A DNA stretch of 64,000 bases, from the NCBI RefSeq assembly GCF_016798245.1, contig NZ_JAEUZA010000001.1:356221-420220 (forward strand), given 5' to 3'. This document shows positions 49,701 to 59,925 of this stretch, piece after piece; positions within the stretch are counted from its first letter, which is position 1; each line of letters begins with the position of its first letter. A program made the translations under genes and the position numbers. Under the pieces are notes generated by a model. That model saw only the letters and a list, made by a program, of their open reading frames with translations. It made no database searches and was not told the DNA's origin. This DNA is from Alkalicoccobacillus gibsonii (GTDB taxonomy: Bacteria; Bacillota; Bacilli; Bacillales; Bacillaceae_D).

Positions 49701-52034
49701 ATGCCAATAGAGAAAAGAAGACAACGTCTCGTTTGGATTGGGAATGGAATGGCAGGAATGCGTTCGGTAGAAGAGGTTCTCGCTCTGGAACCGGGTTCTT
49801 TTGAGCTTACGATTATCGGCGGTGAGCCAGTCAGAAGTTACAACCGCATACTCCTTTCTTCTGCTCTTCAGGGAGAGGTTTCAGTTGACTCAATTTACTC
49901 TCAGCCAGAATCATGGTTTTCAGATCATCATATCAATTTATATTTAGGTGAAACAGTTGAATGGATTGATTCGGATGAAAAAGTGGTCTTAACCGATCAT
50001 CACCGTACGATTCCCTATGACAAATTAATTATTGCTACGGGTTCTAGACCATTTGTGCTACCGGTACCAGGTCATGATATGGAAGGTGTATTTACATTTC
50101 GTACAATGAATGATTGTCTCGAACTCCTTAAGACATCGTCTAAATATAAGCGAGCAACAGTTATTGGTGGTGGTCTTCTTGGCCTTGAAGCTGCTAAAGG
50201 TTTCATTCATATGGGGATGAGTGTGGATGTTGTCCACCGAGCTAGCTCGCTAATGGAGCGACAGCTTGATCCAACGGCTGCGGGGCTTCTACAAAAAGAA
50301 CTCGAAACGCAAGGGATGAGATTTCATCTTGATAAAGAGACAACAAGTATAACCGGTTTTAATCGTGTAGAAAGAGTGAACTTCTCTGACCATAGCTTTA
50401 TTGATACAGATATTGTTATCATGTCTGCCGGTGTACGACCAAATATCTCTCTTGCAAAAAAGAATGGAATCAAAACAAATCGTGGCATCCTCGTTGATGA
50501 TCGGATGTGTACATCAGTAACTGACATCTATGCGGTAGGTGAATGTGTAGAACACCGAGAGTTGACTTATGGCATGGTGAAACCTCTTTACGAACAAAGT
50601 AAAGTACTTGCCCAAGAGCTATGTGGGTTAGACGGAGCGCTTTTTAGGGGAACGACTCTCTCCACTCAGTTAAAGATTCCTGGTGTGGATCTTTTCTCAG
50701 TTGGTGAGGTTACAGAGAGTGGTACAACAAACTCGATCATGTATATGGATGAAGCCAACAGCCTTTATAAACGGTTATTTTTTAAGGGAGATTGTCTTAC
50801 AGGAGCGATTTTATATGGCAACACAGACGGAAGTACACGGCTCGTTGATTTAGTAGCACAACAAACAGAATTGTCGAGTACTGAAAAAAATCAGCTTTTA
50901 TACACAGAAGGTGATAGTGACTCGTTTATTGCCGATATGCCTTCAAGTGAACTCATTTGTCAATGCAATGCAGTTTCAAAAAAAGAAATCATTCAAGCAG
51001 TACAAAAAGAAGGATTAGCGACAGTTGATGAGGTCAAATCCTGTACAAAAGCAGCAAGCTCATGTGGAGGCTGTAAACCACTTGTTTCCAACCTATTATC
51101 CTATATTCAAAGTGATCAATTTGATGAAATAGTGGAGACTGTCCCTGCGCTATGTACTTGTACAACTTATACCGAAGCAGAAATCGTTGAAGGAATGTAT
51201 AGACACGAGCTTACATCCATTGAAGCTATCCACTCCTTTTATGAGTGGAAGGATACTGGCGGCTGTAATTTTTGCGCCGGCGCACTGACTTATTATTTAA
51301 GCGTATTGGATCCCATGTACATCCCTTTTCATTTTAAAGAAAATGCCGTGAAGCAAACAGATGGCAGTTACGCGGTTTCCCTTCCTTTCTATCAAGGAAC
51401 GAACGATGCAGAGGGGTTTCGGAAAATAGGGCAATACCTTCAGCAATACCCAGAAGCCAGGATGAACATAACTACTTATTCTGAGTTACAGCTGACAGGA
51501 ATACAAAAGGATGACCTCGCCAATGTTTGGAAGATCTTTTCCCTTCCGAGTAAGGCGCTTTTAGAAAAACGGTTGCTTATCACTAACTCAATTGATCGGT
51601 GTGCGTGTAATCAATCTGCTGCACTCACAATTTCTTCAGAAATGAACGACTGGTTCGCATGGATTCCATTGCCAGAGACAACAGAACTTTCAGTGCAGGC
51701 TTGTCCACATGGCACGTTACACGGAGATATTCAAATTGCTAAGTCAGTTGTTGGATGGGAGATTCATATTGGAGAAGGCGAAGAGAACCAACTATTTTAC
51801 ATCATGCCAACGGATAAGGAAGTGACTGAATTACTTCCAATTTTAGTTCAATATTATCGGCAAACCGCCTATTTTCAGGAATCAATTGGAAGTTGGATGA
51901 ACAGGATGGGACAGATTCATGTAAGAGAAATGATTTATGATTCAGGGTTTGCCCTAGATCGAATGGATGATCTTAATAAAACACGAATGTACGTGAAACA
52001 TCATTTGAACCTAGATATGAAGGAATTGGTTTAA
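49701..52034 (+). CDS. nasB: assimilatory nitrate reductase, electron-transfer subunit (NasB-like)
   Basis: This 777-residue flavoprotein has an N-terminal FAD/NAD(P)H disulfide-reductase-type region (WIGNGMAGMRSVEEVL, ATVIGGGLLGLEAAKGF, TSVTDIYAVGECVEH). A BFD-type [2Fe-2S] module with C420, C422, C455 and C458 follows, then a second Cys cluster (CTC ... CNFCAG), and a C-terminal sulfite/nitrite-reductase ferredoxin-like half domain (RMNITTYSELQLTGIQ). It passes electrons from NAD(P)H to NasC. Length fits B. subtilis NasB (771 aa). First gene of the operon, 10 nt gap plus. Confidence 0.88.
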   Translation: MPIEKRRQRLVWIGNGMAGMRSVEEVLALEPGSFELTIIGGEPVRSYNRILLSSALQGEVSVDSIYSQPESWFSDHHINLYLGETVEWIDSDEKVVLTDHHRTIPYDKLIIATGSRPFVLPVPGHDMEGVFTFRTMNDCLELLKTSSKYKRATVIGGGLLGLEAAKGFIHMGMSVDVVHRASSLMERQLDPTAAGLLQKELETQGMRFHLDKETTSITGFNRVERVNFSDHSFIDTDIVIMSAGVRPNISLAKKNGIKTNRGILVDDRMCTSVTDIYAVGECVEHRELTYGMVKPLYEQSKVLAQELCGLDGALFRGTTLSTQLKIPGVDLFSVGEVTESGTTNSIMYMDEANSLYKRLFFKGDCLTGAILYGNTDGSTRLVDLVAQQTELSSTEKNQLLYTEGDSDSFIADMPSSELICQCNAVSKKEIIQAVQKEGLATVDEVKSCTKAASSCGGCKPLVSNLLSYIQSDQFDEIVETVPALCTCTTYTEAEIVEGMYRHELTSIEAIHSFYEWKDTGGCNFCAGALTYYLSVLDPMYIPFHFKENAVKQTDGSYAVSLPFYQGTNDAEGFRKIGQYLQQYPEARMNITTYSELQLTGIQKDDLANVWKIFSLPSKALLEKRLLITNSIDRCACNQSAALTISSEMNDWFAWIPLPETTELSVQACPHGTLHGDIQIAKSVVGWEIHIGEGEENQLFYIMPTDKEVTELLPILVQYYRQTAYFQESIGSWMNRMGQIHVREMIYDSGFALDRMDDLNKTRMYVKHHLNLDMKELV

Positions 52035-52058
52035 CAAAGATGAGTGGGAGTGTTTAGA

Positions 52059-54203
52059 GTGGCAGATATGCTATTAAGCTACTTTCGAGAGAAACAGAAA
52101 CATACGCAAAAGGAAAAAGTGTATCCAACACAATGCCCATTTTGCAGTGTTCAGTGCAAAATGCAATTAGTTGAACAAACGAGTGTAACGAGAAAGTCTT
52201 ATCGAACGGTTGGTTTAATGAATCCAACTTCAAAAGGGAGGCTTTGTATAAAAGGATTAAATGCTCATCAACATACCTTCCATACGGATCGAATCACACA
52301 CCCTTTACTAAAAAAAGATGGTGAGTTTGTCGAGGTAAGCTGGGACGTGGCACTTCAATACATTGCTAAGAACATTCATGATATCCAGAATGAACATGGA
52401 AAGAACGCAATGTCTGTATATGGCAGTGCTTCAATCACAAATGAAGAAGCTTACTTAATGGGAAAGTTCGCAAGGGTAGCACTCCAAACAAAATACATTG
52501 ATTACAATGGACGATTATGTATGTCTGCCGCTGCATCAGCAGGTGCGCAAACATTTGGCATGGACCGCGGATTAACCAATCGATTGGAAGAAGTCATGTA
52601 TGCAGAGTGCATCATACTAGCCGGAACAAATATAGCGGAATGTCAGCCGACAATCATGCCATATTTTGAGCAGGCAAAGGAAAATGGAGCTTTTATTATA
52701 GCCATTGACCCACGCGAAACGGCAACCACAAAGCTTGCTGACCTTCATTTAAAGCTTAAACCAGGAACAGACGCAGCTCTTGCGAATGGTTTACTCAAAA
52801 TCATCATTGATGAAAAGTTAATGGATAAGTCTTTTATTGAGAATAGGTCAAATGGTTATGCGGAGGTGGCGCGACATTTAGAAGATCTGTCATTAGATGA
52901 AATCAGTGAGAAGACAGGAATTGTAAGGAAAGATCTCTATCGTGCAGCCGTAACATTCGCTAAAAAAGCAACGGGTATGATCTTAACAGCAAGAGGAGTG
53001 GAGCAACAAACGGATGGATCTCTTGCAGTAAGAAACTTTCTTAACATTCTGATCGCAACAGGGAAGATTGGAAAACAAGGCTGTGGCTACGGCGCTATAA
53101 CGGGTCAGAGTAATGGTCAGGGAGCAAGGGAGCATGGTCAAAAAGCAGATCAACTACCAGGATACCGCTCTATTGAAAATGACGAGCATCGAACCTATAT
53201 CGCCGATGTGTGGGGAGTGGAGGAGCCTGACCTTCCTAGAAAAGGTGTATCAGCGTTTGAAATGATTCAGAAAATGGACCAAGGAGAGATTAAAGGATTA
53301 TTTCTACTATGCTCTAATCCAATTGTCTCCAATCCCAATGCTCGGTTCGTCAAAAAGGCATTAAAAAAACTAGACTTTCTCGTCGCGGTCGATCTGTTTA
53401 TGTCAGAAACAGCGAAGCTTGCCGATGTCATTTTACCTACAACTTCTTATCTTGAAGACGAAGGTACCATGACCAACTTAGAAGGGAGAGTTACTTTACG
53501 CGAAGCAGCAAAATCAGCTCCAGGAGAAGCGAGACATGACTGGCAAATTATCTGTGATGTTGCAAAAGCTTTGGATAAGGAACGGTTCTTTTCTTATTCC
53601 TGTGCCGAAGATATTTTCAACGAGTTAAGGCTAGCAAGTAAAGGTGGTATAGCAGATTATTCTGGTATCACTTATAACAGATTACGTGGGAATGAAGGAA
53701 TTCTTTGGCCCTGTCCGTCTGAAGACCATCCTGGAACAGGGCGATTGTTTGAAGAGTCTTTCGCCCATCCGAACGGAAAAGCAGTGATGGTTGTTGTACC
53801 AAATGAACCGATGATTGTTAAGGAAAAGCCTTGCGCGGAGTATCCGCTATATCTAACAACAGGAAGAGTGATGGCCCATTATTTAACCGGGGTGCAAACA
53901 AGAAAAAGTTCGTCTCTTGCAGCAAGACACTTTGAATCATTTATGGAAATTCATCCAGAAACAGCGAAGCAAATGAACATTACAGATCAGACGCTTGTAC
54001 GAATCTCATCAAGGCGCGGTTCAATTGTGGTAAGAAGTAAATGGACTGCTACTATTCGCAAAGATACGGTCTTTGTTCCGTTTCATTGGGACGAGTCACA
54101 AAACGTGAATCGGCTTGTAGAAGACAAGCTTGATCCGACATGCCGAATGCCAGGCTTTAAGGTGAGTGCTGTTCAAGTAGAACTTCTAGATAGTCAAAGC
54201 TAA
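52059..54203 (+). CDS. nasC: assimilatory nitrate reductase, catalytic subunit
   Basis: This 714-residue molybdopterin oxidoreductase has N-terminal [4Fe-4S] cysteines ([12 protein letters not shown] ... GRLCIKG), the bis-MGD binding regions ([16 protein letters not shown]-like [13 protein letters not shown] with Cys, [31 protein letters not shown]) and the C-terminal aspartate-decarboxylase-like fold ([17 protein letters not shown]). It reduces nitrate to nitrite in the cytoplasm. The GTG at 52059 has GGGAG 8 nt upstream; the GTG at 52044 does not. Confidence 0.92.
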   Translation: MADMLLSYFREKQKHTQKEKVYPTQCPFCSVQCKMQLVEQTSVTRKSYRTVGLMNPTSKGRLCIKGLNAHQHTFHTDRITHPLLKKDGEFVEVSWDVALQYIAKNIHDIQNEHGKNAMSVYGSASITNEEAYLMGKFARVALQTKYIDYNGRLCMSAAASAGAQTFGMDRGLTNRLEEVMYAECIILAGTNIAECQPTIMPYFEQAKENGAFIIAIDPRETATTKLADLHLKLKPGTDAALANGLLKIIIDEKLMDKSFIENRSNGYAEVARHLEDLSLDEISEKTGIVRKDLYRAAVTFAKKATGMILTARGVEQQTDGSLAVRNFLNILIATGKIGKQGCGYGAITGQSNGQGAREHGQKADQLPGYRSIENDEHRTYIADVWGVEEPDLPRKGVSAFEMIQKMDQGEIKGLFLLCSNPIVSNPNARFVKKALKKLDFLVAVDLFMSETAKLADVILPTTSYLEDEGTMTNLEGRVTLREAAKSAPGEARHDWQIICDVAKALDKERFFSYSCAEDIFNELRLASKGGIADYSGITYNRLRGNEGILWPCPSEDHPGTGRLFEESFAHPNGKAVMVVVPNEPMIVKEKPCAEYPLYLTTGRVMAHYLTGVQTRKSSSLAARHFESFMEIHPETAKQMNITDQTLVRISSRRGSIVVRSKWTATIRKDTVFVPFHWDESQNVNRLVEDKLDPTCRMPGFKVSAVQVELLDSQS

Positions 54204-54223
54204 ATCAAATAGGAGTGAGAGAG

Positions 54224-55438
54224 ATGAAACTATCAGACTTAAAAAAGAGTGGCCATGCCCCTTCACTGTTTTCTGCTTTTTTATACTTTGATGTCAGCTT
54301 TATGATTTGGGTTATGCTTGGCGCGCTTGGTGTGTACATTACAAATGACTTTGGACTTTCTGCTTCTCAACTCGGGTTAATTGTCGCTATTCCTATACTT
54401 ACAGGGTCTGTATTCCGAATTATAATGGGCGTACTAACCGACCGTTTTGGTCCTAAGAAAACAAGTATTGGCGGAATGATTGTCACGATGATTCCTCTAC
54501 TTTGGGGATGGCTACTTGGAACATCCATCGCTGAGCTTTATCTAATCGGCATCCTATTAGGTGTAGCCGGTGCGAGTTTCTCAGCATCTCTTCCGATGGC
54601 AAGTCGCTGGTATCCACCAGAATTACAAGGTCTTGCCATGGGGATTGCAGGTGCAGGTAATAGTGGAACCCTACTTGCCACGTTGTTTGGTCCTAGACTC
54701 GCCGAGATTGTAGGCTGGAACGGTGTGATGGGTCTAGCGTTAATTCCACTCTCACTCGTTTTACTTTCATACATGCTTATGGCAAAGGAACCACCGAATC
54801 AACCAAAACCAAAACCATTAAAAGAATACTTTAAAGTCTTTAAAGAACGTGATACATGGTTTTTCTGCTTATTGTACAGTGTAACTTTTGGAGGGTTTGT
54901 CGGATTATCCAGCTTCCTTAGTTACTTTTTTGTGAGCCAATACACCTTATCTCCAGTAAGAGCCGGAGAGTTTGTAACAATCGTTGTAGCAGCAGGCAGT
55001 TTCCTTCGTCCAGTAGGTGGATTCATCGCTGACAAAATTGGCGGTGCAAAATTACTCTACTTCTTATTTGTTGGAATGACAATCTGTATGCTGACTGTAA
55101 GTACTTTGCCACCACTTCTATTTGTAACGATTGCTCTTTTTGTGGGAATGGGTTGCCTTGGAATGGGTAATGGTGCAGTTTTTCAATTAGTCCCTCAACG
55201 CTTTCAGAAGGAGATCGGGATGGTAACGGGAATTGTTGGAGCAGCTGGAGGAATTGGTGGGTTTTTCCTGCCAAATATTCTAGGAGTCTTAAGAGACTTG
55301 ACGGGTACGTACGCAAGTGGTTTTATTGTATTTGCGATGGTCACACTGTTAGCTATAGGAATCCTGGCCTTCGCGCAGGCATCCTGGAGAAAACAGTGGA
55401 AGGTTGCAAAGGCAAATAAAAAAGCGATTCAAGTATAA
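54224..55438 (+). CDS. nasA: nitrate/nitrite transporter (NarK/NasA, MFS)
   Basis: A 404-residue MFS protein of 12 helices with the nitrate-porter signature GGAMGLGIAGAGN-like [20 protein letters not shown] in helix 5 and [19 protein letters not shown] in helix 11. It imports nitrate for the NasBC reductase. The ATG at 54224 follows AGGAGTG. Nitrite reductase (nasDE) is not in this window. Confidence 0.9.
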   Translation: MKLSDLKKSGHAPSLFSAFLYFDVSFMIWVMLGALGVYITNDFGLSASQLGLIVAIPILTGSVFRIIMGVLTDRFGPKKTSIGGMIVTMIPLLWGWLLGTSIAELYLIGILLGVAGASFSASLPMASRWYPPELQGLAMGIAGAGNSGTLLATLFGPRLAEIVGWNGVMGLALIPLSLVLLSYMLMAKEPPNQPKPKPLKEYFKVFKERDTWFFCLLYSVTFGGFVGLSSFLSYFFVSQYTLSPVRAGEFVTIVVAAGSFLRPVGGFIADKIGGAKLLYFLFVGMTICMLTVSTLPPLLFVTIALFVGMGCLGMGNGAVFQLVPQRFQKEIGMVTGIVGAAGGIGGFFLPNILGVLRDLTGTYASGFIVFAMVTLLAIGILAFAQASWRKQWKVAKANKKAIQV

Positions 55439-55512
55439 CCAATAGGAGAGTCTAAAGAGTAAGGAATGGTGAAGAATGGTTGCCATCTAAAAGGGTTTAA
55501 GAGAGGTTTTGT

Positions 55513-55552
55513 AGAAGATCTTCTCTAGATCTAAGCTCTAGACTCTTCTTTT
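55513..55552 (+). terminator. probable terminator of the nitrate operon
   Basis: Nested arms AGAAGA/TCTTCT and TCTAGA/TCTAGA precede TTTT. Confidence 0.5.
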
Positions 55553-55569
55553 AGTTATAGAAAGAAAGG

Positions 55570-56016
55570 TTGTTTCCTATTAAATACAAACCAAAAAAAG
55601 ATTTATGGTATGGTCTTATGTTGTTACCAATAAGCTTATTTTGCCTCTTATTTGGTTTGATCTTCCCGTTTTATTTTGAAGCAGATGTAGTCGCTGTTAT
55701 TGTCATATCAACGATCTTTTTTCCTTTTGGTGTATACGGAATATGGTGTTGGTTTGGTACTTCATATGTAATCAACGAAGAACAATTGATCATAAAGCAA
55801 GGACCATTTCGAAAAGCAATAAACGTTAACGAGATTGAATTCATTGAAAAAAATAGTCATCCATTACTGACTAGTGCTGCGCTAACTTTTGATAGTTATG
55901 TCATTCAATATAAACCTTACAAAACAGTCATTATAGCACCTGAGGAGATCGAGAGTTTTGTAGAAGTTCTCCAGATTAGAATAGGAGGACATGTTAATAA
56001 GATAAAGGGTATGTAA
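55570..56016 (+). CDS. PH-domain membrane protein (bPH/YyaB-like)
   Basis: A 148-residue protein with two N-terminal membrane helices (about 14-34 and 40-62) and a C-terminal bacterial PH domain (WFGTSYVINEEQLIIKQGPF, INVNEIEFIEKN). The function is unknown. The TTG at 55570 is listed, but AAAGAAAGG touches it; the codon with ideal spacing is ATT at 55579 (IKYKPKKD). Confidence 0.7.
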   Translation: MFPIKYKPKKDLWYGLMLLPISLFCLLFGLIFPFYFEADVVAVIVISTIFFPFGVYGIWCWFGTSYVINEEQLIIKQGPFRKAINVNEIEFIEKNSHPLLTSAALTFDSYVIQYKPYKTVIIAPEEIESFVEVLQIRIGGHVNKIKGM

Positions 56017-56027
56017 GGAGTTGCAGG

Positions 56028-56231
56028 ATGAAGAATTTTCTTTTAATGATTGCATTTATGTTTTTTGGAATAGTAGGTGGATATGTCGTCCCCTTATTTC
56101 TACATGATATTGTTGGTTTTCCTATTGAACTGCCAATATGTGTGTTACTTGGTTTAGTATTATCCATGCAAGTCTTAAATTACATGACTCAAACTGGCTT
56201 GTTAGAAAAGATAGTTAAGAGAATAACATGA
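56028..56231 (+). CDS. small membrane protein, unknown
   Basis: A 67-residue protein with two hydrophobic helices (LLMIAFMFFGIVGGYVVPLF and LPICVLLGLVLSMQVL). AAGGAG precedes the ATG, 12 nt after the PH-domain gene, so the two are co-transcribed. No family recognised. Confidence 0.6.
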   Translation: MKNFLLMIAFMFFGIVGGYVVPLFLHDIVGFPIELPICVLLGLVLSMQVLNYMTQTGLLEKIVKRIT

Positions 56232-56250
56232 ACATAAAGACATTCTTATT

Positions 56251-56643
56251 TTATAGAAGTCGTTTATTCTTCTTTCTTTTGCCCATAATAAAAAAGAAAA
56301 TGCTCCAAACAAGAGTTGTTAAGATTAAAGGAGAAATCAAAAAAGCAATTATTAACAATGAAGAGCCGTGCCCTGACATTGTATCTGGTACCTCACCATA
56401 TCTTGATAATTCATCGGTGTAATTAGCAAACTTGGACCTTCCATTGGCTTCTATCACAAAGTGAAGAATAAAAAGAATGACTGGAGGCGCAAAAACATAT
56501 ATTTTGTCTTTAGCCTATTTAAAAATAGGATAGATTATTGGAAACGAAACGGCTAAATAAATAAAAAAATAAATAGCAAAAGTAATACCCCCTCCAAAAC
56601 CACACTTCCCATAAAGTAGCATCACTTCTAACAGGGACTCCAT
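56251..56643 (-). pseudogene. membrane protein interrupted by an in-frame TAG
   Basis: An ATG at 56643 with GAGGAG just upstream opens a frame of 42 codons with membrane character (ITFAIYFFIYLAVSFPIIYP). A TAG at 56517-56515 follows, and the same frame then runs 87 codons to the end: VFAPPVILFILHFVIEANG, then SLLIIAFLISPLILTTLVWS and a basic tail. The whole reads as one protein of about 130 residues with four helices and a single nonsense codon. The 3' part could restart at a GTG (56457). Confidence 0.6.
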
Positions 56644-56761
56644 CTCTCCTCTATAAAAAAAGTATTGAATCCTTCAATTAATATCGTCTGTATAACTTCC
56701 CATAAGACCCTAAATGAATGGTAATATATAGATTATACATAATGTTGCGGAGGGGAGAAAG

Positions 56762-57346
56762 ATGAAGGTCATTTTTTTATTCGGCCCACAAGCAGTTGGT
56801 AAAATGACAATCGGAGAGGTCCTATCAAAAGAACTTGAATTACCGTTATTATTTAATCACATGACTTTAGATGTTATTGCTCCTTTTTTAGGATGGACGA
56901 AAAAAACGTTTGAGTTGTCCAATCAATTAAGGAAAGATATTTTTCGTGAGGTGGTTGCACAAAAAGATAACAATGGACTGATATTCACATTTGTATGGGC
57001 ACTCGATCATAAGGAAGATTGTGAAGAAGTAGAGCGCTTTAAACGGATTTTTACCGATTCTGGAATTGACGTTTTATTTGTAGAACTAGAAACCACTCTA
57101 AAGGAACGCTTACGACGAAACCAATCAGAGAATCGTTTGGCTAAAAAGCCTTCAAAAAGAAATGTTAAGCAAAGTGAAGAGGAGCTTTTAACAAGTAATC
57201 AAAAGCACCGGCTGAACTCGTTACCGGGCGAAATAAAAGAACCCTATTATTATCGCTTGAATGTGACAAATATTAGTGCGGGAGAGGCTGCTAGAAAGAT
57301 CATTTCTGAGAATCAACTGTATTTAAAAATAGGATGTTCCGAATGA
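56762..57346 (+). CDS. P-loop kinase-like protein (shikimate kinase/AAA group)
   Basis: A 194-residue P-loop NTPase with Walker A FGPQAVGKMTIGEVL and a C-terminal lid rich in Arg/Lys (RLRRNQSENRLAKK). It looks like a small-molecule kinase of unknown substrate. GGAGGGGAG precedes the ATG. It overlaps or abuts the following HIT gene, opening a compact run of small enzymes to 59850. Confidence 0.75.
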   Translation: MKVIFLFGPQAVGKMTIGEVLSKELELPLLFNHMTLDVIAPFLGWTKKTFELSNQLRKDIFREVVAQKDNNGLIFTFVWALDHKEDCEEVERFKRIFTDSGIDVLFVELETTLKERLRRNQSENRLAKKPSKRNVKQSEEELLTSNQKHRLNSLPGEIKEPYYYRLNVTNISAGEAARKIISENQLYLKIGCSE

Positions 57347-57765
57347 ACTGTTTAGGCTGCCGATTAGCAAATAAAAAAGAACCTATTCACTTAATTTATG
57401 AAAACGATTTAATTAGTTGTTTCTTAGATCATGATCCATTCAACGCAGGTCACACATTAATTCTTCCAAAAGATCATGTGGAAGATTTAGATGAACTAGA
57501 TGAAGCGACTGCTCAATCGATTTTAAAAGCGTCTATGAATCTATCTAAGATTCTAAAATTGCTATACAAGCCTGATGGAATAACCATTTGTCAAAATGGA
57601 GGCGTGTTTAGTGAATTAACACATTTTCATTTGCATGTTGTTCCGCGCTTTAAAGATCAATCGTTTGCTACGTTTTATTCTGATGAGCCGTTTAATAATG
57701 AGCATCTTAAGCAGCGATTTGTAACGATTAAAAACCAATTAAAGAAAGCATTAAATGAGATGTAA
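57343..57765 (+). CDS. HIT-family hydrolase
   Basis: A 140-residue protein with an N-terminal CLGC zinc pair, then DHDPFNAGHTLILPKDH and the histidine triad THFHLHVVPR. It acts on nucleoside phosphoramidates or dinucleoside polyphosphates. The ATG at 57343 has AGGA 8 nt upstream, while the ATG at 57334 does not. Confidence 0.85.
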   Translation: MNCLGCRLANKKEPIHLIYENDLISCFLDHDPFNAGHTLILPKDHVEDLDELDEATAQSILKASMNLSKILKLLYKPDGITICQNGGVFSELTHFHLHVVPRFKDQSFATFYSDEPFNNEHLKQRFVTIKNQLKKALNEM

Positions 57766-57781
57766 GCTTGGGGGTAAGAAC

Positions 57782-58192
57782 ATGAATATTGAAGAACAAC
57801 TTTATCATGCTGCAAATGAACTACTTAACACTCGTTATCCAACGGGTTGGGGAGGAGCTGCTGCTTTGGCACTGGAGGATGGAACGATTCTAACAAGTGT
57901 AGCCCCTGAAGTAATTAATGCAAGTACAGAATTATGTATAGAAACGGGTGCTATTCTTGAGGCTCATAAATGGAATAAGCGCGTAACACATTCTATTTGC
58001 TTAGCTCGAGAAGATGAGGGCGCGAAACCAAAGGTTCTAACTCCGTGTGGCGTCTGCCAGGAAAGACTCTTTTATTGGGGAGATGAGGTGCGAGTGGCGG
58101 TTACAAAGCCTGAGTCGGACTTAGAGTTTAAAGCTCTCTCCATCGTTCAGCCTTATCACTGGAGAAAAGCATATATAGGAGATCAGGTATGA
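57782..58192 (+). CDS. cytidine/blasticidin-type deaminase
   Basis: A 136-residue zinc deaminase. ELCIETGAI holds the zinc Cys and catalytic Glu (C-x-E form of small tetrameric deaminases) and PCGVCQERL provides the other two zinc cysteines. The exact substrate (cytidine or an antibiotic such as blasticidin S) cannot be decided. GGGGG lies 7 nt before the ATG at 57782. It overlaps the next gene by 4 nt. Confidence 0.82.
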   Translation: MNIEEQLYHAANELLNTRYPTGWGGAAALALEDGTILTSVAPEVINASTELCIETGAILEAHKWNKRVTHSICLAREDEGAKPKVLTPCGVCQERLFYWGDEVRVAVTKPESDLEFKALSIVQPYHWRKAYIGDQV

Positions 58193-58632
58193 ATCTAGTA
58201 AATGGCTCGAAGGATATGTTAGAAGAAATCCTATCTCGCCCTCTTTTTGCACATTTATCTACGGTAGAGAAGAACGAACCACATGATTCACCAGTATGGT
58301 TTTTGTGGGAGAATGAAAGGATATGGATTCTGGGAAGCTACCAATCTAATTCATTTACAAGACGTATTGAAAAGGAATCTAATTGCGCAGTAGGTATTGT
58401 AGATTTTAATCGAGAGACTGGACTTGTTCATCACGTAGGTTTACGTGGAAAAGCAGAGCTCCAATCTCATCAAGAGGATAAAGTAAAGAGGTTATTTACC
58501 AAATACATGGGACATGAAAAACACTGGGATCCTAGATTTAAAGCAGTTTTAGGTGACTCTGACTGGTTACTCGTTTGTTTTACGCCGAATTCAGTTGTGG
58601 TGAGAGATCAATCGTATCAACTCATTAAATAA
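58189..58632 (+). CDS. pyridoxamine 5'-phosphate oxidase-like flavin protein
   Basis: A 147-residue split-barrel protein: LFAHLSTVEKNEPHDSPVWF, then IWILGSYQSNSFTRRIEKES and VGIVDFNRETGLVHHVGLRG. The fold binds FMN or F420-like cofactors; true PNPOx activity is unlikely given the short C-terminus. The ATG overlaps the deaminase stop. Confidence 0.8.
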   Translation: MNLVNGSKDMLEEILSRPLFAHLSTVEKNEPHDSPVWFLWENERIWILGSYQSNSFTRRIEKESNCAVGIVDFNRETGLVHHVGLRGKAELQSHQEDKVKRLFTKYMGHEKHWDPRFKAVLGDSDWLLVCFTPNSVVVRDQSYQLIK

Positions 58633-58673
58633 TTTCATATACCGTATTTGAATCTTTCATCTGAGGAGGCCCT

Positions 58674-59426
58674 ATGAATTTAGGAAAACCGATTGCTAAA
58701 GGAAACACTGCAACCATGTATAAAGTTAATGGCAAAATGGTTAAGGTGTTTAATCAAAATTTGGATGCAACGTATGTTGAATATGAAGCGGCTAAGCAAA
58801 GAATCGTTTACCAGACAAGTCTCTTTGTACCTGAAGTGATCGAACTGACTAAGGTAGAAGGAAAACAAGCGATAATCATGGAATACATAGAAGGGAAAAC
58901 ACTCGGTGAGCTTTTTCAAGAGAATGGTGAACAGGTAAGAAGGTATCTTGAACAATCTATAGACGTTCAAAAGACAATTCACCAGATTACAAGCACTAAA
59001 TCGTTAGAAAAAATGAGCGAAAAGTTAACAAGACAAATTCATGAGGCTTCTTTGCTAAGTACAGCTCAGAAAAAAGAGTGTCTCATGCTACTGAACTCTA
59101 TTTTTGAAGGAGAGACACTTTGTCACGGAGATCTTCATTTGTTTAATCTAATACAAACCCCCACTAAAGAGATTGCTATTATCGATTGGATCGATGCTTC
59201 CATGGGTGATGCCTGTGCCGATGTATGCCGTTCGTATCTTTTGTACACACAGCATTCAGTAGAACTGGCTGAATTATACCTTGAGATTTATTGTGATCGT
59301 AGTGGAAAGACTAAAGAGGACATTCTTCAATGGTTACCAGTGATTGCAGCAGCACGACTGTCTGAACATGTCCAAACAGAGGATTCAAAGCGATTAGTGC
59401 AATATGTAGAATCAGCTTTTTCGTAA
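58674..59426 (+). CDS. aminoglycoside phosphotransferase (APH)-family kinase
   Basis: A 250-residue protein-kinase-like fold: GKPIAKGNTATMYKVNGKMV (ATP), AIIMEYIEGKTLGEL (hinge), CHGDLHLFNLIQ (Brenner motif with catalytic Asp) and IAIIDWIDASMGD (metal Asp). The substrate could be an antibiotic, choline-like compound or sugar; not an assured resistance gene. GAGGAGGCC precedes the ATG. Confidence 0.82.
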   Translation: MNLGKPIAKGNTATMYKVNGKMVKVFNQNLDATYVEYEAAKQRIVYQTSLFVPEVIELTKVEGKQAIIMEYIEGKTLGELFQENGEQVRRYLEQSIDVQKTIHQITSTKSLEKMSEKLTRQIHEASLLSTAQKKECLMLLNSIFEGETLCHGDLHLFNLIQTPTKEIAIIDWIDASMGDACADVCRSYLLYTQHSVELAELYLEIYCDRSGKTKEDILQWLPVIAAARLSEHVQTEDSKRLVQYVESAFS

Positions 59427-59442
59427 AAAGGAGAGCAAATCA

Positions 59443-59850
59443 ATGTCGAACAGTGAATTAGGAATTACATTTATCTATCCAAATAATTGTGGGAATTCCC
59501 CTAAAACGGTGAAGTTAAAGGAACTTTATCAGTCATTAATTGCAGGCAATTTAGATTTATTAATAGAGAGTGTAGATGAAGAGGTTCTTTGGACTTTGAT
59601 AGGTGATAGTCAGATAAAAGGGAAACAAAACCTCATTGATAAGGTTGATTCGTATTCATTGGAACAAATCGATTCTCTAGTTCTAAAGTCAATTATCACA
59701 CACGGAAAGTTAGGATCAGTAAGTGGAAAGTTTACTTTAAAAGAAGACACGAGGGACGTTCATTTTTCAACGACTTTTCTTTTCAGTAGTGCCGGTTCAA
59801 AATCAAAAATAATTGAAATAGATACTTATATCATTAGAGGTAGTGTTTGA
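59443..59850 (+). CDS. SnoaL/NTF2-like protein
   Basis: A 135-residue protein with an NTF2-type cone fold pattern: LKELYQSLIAGNLDLLIESV, DEEVLWTLIGDSQIKGKQNL. Function open (polyketide-cyclase or small ligand binding). GGAGAG precedes the ATG, 16 nt after the APH gene. Confidence 0.7.
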   Translation: MSNSELGITFIYPNNCGNSPKTVKLKELYQSLIAGNLDLLIESVDEEVLWTLIGDSQIKGKQNLIDKVDSYSLEQIDSLVLKSIITHGKLGSVSGKFTLKEDTRDVHFSTTFLFSSAGSKSKIIEIDTYIIRGSV

Positions 59851-59886
59851 TAATACTTTGGTTTCTTTTATAGTACCGGCAAAAGA

Positions 59887-59925
59887 AAAGTAGCTGGATG
59901 ATTACATCAATCATCCAGCTACTTT
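59887..59925. terminator. bidirectional terminator
   Basis: A perfect 17-bp stem AAAGTAGCTGGATGATT with its complement and T runs on both strands. Confidence 0.93.

Noticed and set aside
56228-56422. 64-residue plus-strand frame following the small membrane gene
   Set aside because: It has a weak ribosome site and is antisense to the minus-strand membrane pseudogene, whose two in-frame halves have clearer membrane-protein character.
48838-56517. Amber (TAG) recoding or suppression as an explanation for the two TAG-split genes
   Set aside because: TAG is used as the normal stop of many intact genes here (sirC, aspartokinase, asnB, gntR, uxuB), so it is not reassigned. Independent nonsense mutations are simpler.
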